A stretch of 6,248 bases of DNA from an uncultured Clostridia bacterium (GTDB lineage: Bacteria; Bacillota; Clostridia; Oscillospirales; Acutalibacteraceae): contig CALFTO010000101.1 in NCBI GenBank assembly GCA_937916195.1, forward strand, positions 1-6,248, in the 5' to 3' direction. A model generated the notes under the pieces. It was not told the DNA's origin, did no database searches, and saw nothing but the letters and a program-made list of their open reading frames with translations. A program made the position numbers and the translations under genes. The stretch's first letter is position 1. Each line of letters starts with the position of its first letter. This document shows positions 3,801 to 6,248 of the stretch, piece after piece.

Positions 3801-5306
3801 ATGTTTAAATTAAAGGATTTCATAAAACTCTTTAAAGATAATAATGTGTTTGTTGAGGCTGACTGCGACGAAAATGCAGAAATCGGCTATATTTCATATA
3901 ACTCTCGCGACATTAAACCGAACACTTTATTTTTATGCAAGGGTGCTCATTTTAAAGAGCAGTTTTTGTGTGATGCACTTTCAAAGGGTGCGGTTGCTTA
4001 TGTTTCAGAGAATAAATATGATACAGATGCACCTTGCGTTCTCGTTTCAGATATCCGCAAAGCTATGTATTTAATGGCGAATTTCTTTTATGGCAACGCG
4101 TGGGAGCGTTTAAACCTTGTGGGTATCACGGGCACAAAGGGCAAAAGCACCACCGCATATTTTCTTAAATATATTTTTGATGAGCATTTGAAGGCAAGCG
4201 GTAAAAAAAGCGGACTTATGTCCACCCTTGAAATCTACGACGGTGTGGTAAATGAAGAAAGCACACTCACCACTCCTGAGCCCTTTGAATTGCACAAGCA
4301 TTTTGACAATGCGGTAAAAAGCGGACTTTCACTTTTCACAATGGAAGTAAGCTCTCAAGCCTTAAAATACGGCAGAACGGCAGGGGTTGAGTTTCAGTTC
4401 GGTTGTTATCTCAATATCGGCATTGACCACATAAGTGCCGTTGAGCACCCGAATTTTGAGGACTATTTCAACTCAAAAATGAAGCTTTTTTCGCAATGCA
4501 GAACTGCAGTTGTAAATCTTGATTCTGATAAGAGTGAAGAGGTAATCAAAGCGTCAAAAAATGCACCTGAAGTTATTACTTTCAGCACACAGAACGAAAA
4601 CGCTGATGTTTACGGCTACAATATTAGAAAAGACGGTTCAAAAACAGTCTTCACAGTAAGAACAAAGACATTTGAAGAAGATTTCACACTTTCAATCCCC
4701 GGTCTTTTCAATGTGAGTAACGCGCTTTGCGCTATTGCAGTTTGTGAAAAGCTTGGAATTAGTGCAGAGACAATCCGCACAGGGCTTTACAATTCACGTA
4801 CAGCAGGTCGAATGGAAGTTTACGAGAGTAAAGACAAGAAAATTGCCGTAATCGTGGACTATGCTCATAACAAACTGAGCTTTGAAAATCTTTTTGAGTC
4901 TGTTCGTAAGGAATATCCCGACAGACACATTTCAATCGCATTCGGTTGCCCCGGCAACAAGGCGATTATCCGTCGAAAAGATATGGGTGAGGTCAGCGGA
5001 AAGCTTGCAGATTTTGTGTATATCACCGAAGACGACCCCGCAGAAGAAAATCTTGCAGATATCTGTAAAGTTATTGCAGAATATGTTGAGGGTGTCGGCG
5101 GTAAGGATAAATATAGAATTATTCTTGACCGTGGCGAAGCAATTAAAACAGCAATTGAAGACGCAAAGGGTGAAAGTGTAATTATTCTTGCGGGCAAGGG
5201 TGCCGAAACAAGACAAAAACGAGGTCTTAATTCCGAGCCTTATGAATCTGACGCGTTTTTTGCACAGAAATATTTAAAGGAATATGACGAAAGGCAGGCT
5301 GAATAA
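3801..5306 (+). CDS. murE: MurE-type UDP-MurNAc-tripeptide ligase, probably L-lysine-adding type
   Basis: MurE adds the third amino acid to UDP-MurNAc-L-Ala-D-Glu in the cytoplasm, using ATP. All three Mur ligase domains are present in 501 residues, a normal length. The N-terminal UDP-binding domain has YNSRDIKPNTLF at 33-44. The central ATPase domain has the P-loop GTKGKST (111-117), TTPEP (157-161), EVSSQAL (182-188), the DH pair at 209-210, and SKMKLF with Lys226 at the position of the carbamylated lysine. The C-terminal domain has RTAGRMEV (333-340), VDYAHN (352-357), DDPA (411-414) and AGKGAE (464-469). The diaminopimelate-adding class carries DNPR and usually GKGHE; L-Lys enzymes carry D(D/N)P(N/A). 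DDPA and GKGA fit the L-Lys class. A MurE-like paralogue with another substrate is the main alternative. The ATG directly follows the previous stop, with AGGAGA 10 nt before it. Confidence 0.92.
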   Translation: MFKLKDFIKLFKDNNVFVEADCDENAEIGYISYNSRDIKPNTLFLCKGAHFKEQFLCDALSKGAVAYVSENKYDTDAPCVLVSDIRKAMYLMANFFYGNAWERLNLVGITGTKGKSTTAYFLKYIFDEHLKASGKKSGLMSTLEIYDGVVNEESTLTTPEPFELHKHFDNAVKSGLSLFTMEVSSQALKYGRTAGVEFQFGCYLNIGIDHISAVEHPNFEDYFNSKMKLFSQCRTAVVNLDSDKSEEVIKASKNAPEVITFSTQNENADVYGYNIRKDGSKTVFTVRTKTFEEDFTLSIPGLFNVSNALCAIAVCEKLGISAETIRTGLYNSRTAGRMEVYESKDKKIAVIVDYAHNKLSFENLFESVRKEYPDRHISIAFGCPGNKAIIRRKDMGEVSGKLADFVYITEDDPAEENLADICKVIAEYVEGVGGKDKYRIILDRGEAIKTAIEDAKGESVIILAGKGAETRQKRGLNSEPYESDAFFAQKYLKEYDERQAE

Positions 5307-5504
5307 ATGGACACTAAAAAAGCAGTAAAAACTGCAATTAAAATTGCAAAGGTTGCACCTTTTGTAACCGCAGCGGTGGGCGTTTTAAGCCTTGCGCTTT
5401 CAAAATATGAGGAAAAGCAGGGGAATTACTCTCGCGAATTTCCCGAAATAGAAGATGAAATGAAACTCAGAATTGACGAGGTGAGAATGAACAATGGCAA
5501 CTAA
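5307..5504 (+). CDS. Small single-pass membrane protein of unknown function
   Basis: The product is 65 residues. A Lys-rich N-terminus (MDTKKAVKTAIKIAK) precedes one hydrophobic segment, about residues 16-33 (VAPFVTAAVGVLSLALSK), followed by an acidic, probably helical tail rich in Glu and Asp. Under the positive-inside rule, the N-terminus should face the cytoplasm and the acidic tail the outside, or the helix could act as an uncleaved signal anchor. I do not recognise a family. The ATG follows the murE stop without a gap, AAGGCAGG lies 8 nt upstream, and the last 11 bases overlap the transporter gene. This arrangement suggests translational coupling and supports a real gene. Confidence 0.72.
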   Translation: MDTKKAVKTAIKIAKVAPFVTAAVGVLSLALSKYEEKQGNYSREFPEIEDEMKLRIDEVRMNNGN

Positions 5505-6248
5505 AAAGAATTCAATTTTAAAAACTGCATTGGGCTATGGCGTTGGTGCAATCGGTCTTGATTTAAGCTACGGTATGTTCTATTCATATCTTTCATACTA
5601 CCTTTCAAGTGTGTTAGGTCTTGAAGAAGGCTTTTTGCTTCTCATAACTCCGCTTGCTCGTATCTGGGACGGCATTAATGACCCAATGATGGGTACAATC
5701 GTTGACAATACACGCACAAAGCACGGTAAATATCGTCCTTGGATTTTAATTGGTGCTATGTGTAATGCAGTTGTTCTGTTCTTGTTATTCACATCATTCG
5801 GTATGAGCGGTCTTCCGCTTTATATCTACATAGGTATTATGTATGTGCTTTGGGGTATGACCAACACGATGGCGGATATTCCTTATTGGTCAATGGTGCC
5901 CTCTTTCACAAGTGAAGAAAAAGAAAGAAATCTCGTGGCAACAGTTGCACGTACATTTTCGGGTATTGGTCAGGGCATTATTTCAATTCTCACACCTTGG
6001 CTTTGCCCATTGCTTTCAAGCGGGATAACCGACGAAAAGGGATATAGTGCATCGGGATTTTCACGTTGGGCAGGCATTTGCGGTGTTGCACTTGTGTTCT
6101 TCGCTCTTATTTGCGTGCTTGTTACAAAAGAAACAAATGTTGTGTATGGCGAAAAGAAGAAATTCAGTCTTAAACAGGTTTTTGATGTTATTAAAAGCAA
6201 CGACCAGCTTGTTGTGTTCATTGTTTTCGCAATGCTTTCAAATGCGGG
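5494..6248 (+). CDS. GPH-family (MelB-like, MFS_2) sugar:cation symporter, 3' truncated
   Basis: The frame begins at ATG 5494 and is open to the window end, giving 251 of an expected 450-500 residues. GAGGTGA (5478-5484) lies 9 nt before the start, inside the preceding gene. About six membrane helices are visible, near 15-40, 46-66, 84-102, 108-127, 150-170 and 192-211, with a seventh starting near 238. The family signature is clear: RIWDGINDPMMG (56-67), then TRTKHGKYRPW (73-83), and ADIPYWSMVP (127-136). The acidic residues known from Salmonella MelB have counterparts here: Asp23 (MelB D19), Asp59 and Asp63 (D55, D59; cation site) and Asp128 (D124). Cation-coupled uptake of a sugar or glycoside is therefore likely; the substrate cannot be read from the sequence. 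No catabolic sugar gene is in view. The gene is the fourth member of the rightward operon. Confidence 0.92.
   Translation, partial: MATKKNSILKTALGYGVGAIGLDLSYGMFYSYLSYYLSSVLGLEEGFLLLITPLARIWDGINDPMMGTIVDNTRTKHGKYRPWILIGAMCNAVVLFLLFTSFGMSGLPLYIYIGIMYVLWGMTNTMADIPYWSMVPSFTSEEKERNLVATVARTFSGIGQGIISILTPWLCPLLSSGITDEKGYSASGFSRWAGICGVALVFFALICVLVTKETNVVYGEKKKFSLKQVFDVIKSNDQLVVFIVFAMLSNA

Noticed and set aside
4865..5197. Leftward 110-codon reading frame inside murE
   Set aside because: It is antisense to the conserved C-terminal domain of the Mur ligase and has no start signals.

Overview
The window looks like the chromosome of a low-GC Gram-positive of the class Clostridia, probably a gut Oscillospiraceae or Ruminococcaceae-type organism. 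The evidence is AT-rich intergenic DNA, strong GAGGTGA-type Shine-Dalgarno sites, TTG start codons, consensus sigma-A promoters, and the family types of the proteins. This placement is inferred from style, not from a marker gene.

Layout. (1) Positions 1-705 hold the 3' end of a rightward HtrA/DegP-type serine protease (catalytic Ser plus one PDZ domain). It is followed by an unusual array of short hairpins set between copies of CGATAT in both orientations (about 709-888), then a strong terminator (897-935). (2) Positions 1001-1663 form a compact cassette. A leftward XRE-type repressor gene and a rightward gene for an 86-residue unrecognised protein diverge from a control region. That region has a near-consensus promoter with a 17-bp palindrome filling its spacer and a related second site 30 bp downstream. 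The same hairpin, with the same loop and orientation, bounds the cassette on both sides. (3) Positions 1668-3005 encode a leftward, secreted and membrane-anchored D-Ala-D-Ala carboxypeptidase (peptidase S11). (4) Positions 3111-6248 form a tightly packed rightward operon: a metallophosphoesterase, a MurE-type Mur ligase with features of the L-lysine-adding class, a 65-residue single-pass membrane protein, and a GPH-family (MelB-like) sugar:cation symporter cut by the window end.

How the genes fit together. The carboxypeptidase trims peptidoglycan stem peptides outside the cell and the MurE-type ligase builds them inside. Their promoters overlap face to face within about 60 bp, so RNA polymerase probably cannot occupy both at once. 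The gaps in the rightward operon are 0, 0 and -11 bp, which argues for co-transcription and translational coupling. HtrA is an envelope quality-control protease, so much of the window concerns the cell envelope.

I do not see a clearly new defence or mobile system. The items most worth a second look are the 709-888 hairpin array, the duplicated-hairpin cassette with its twin operators, the apparent L-Lys-type MurE, and the altered active-site motifs in the carboxypeptidase and the phosphoesterase.
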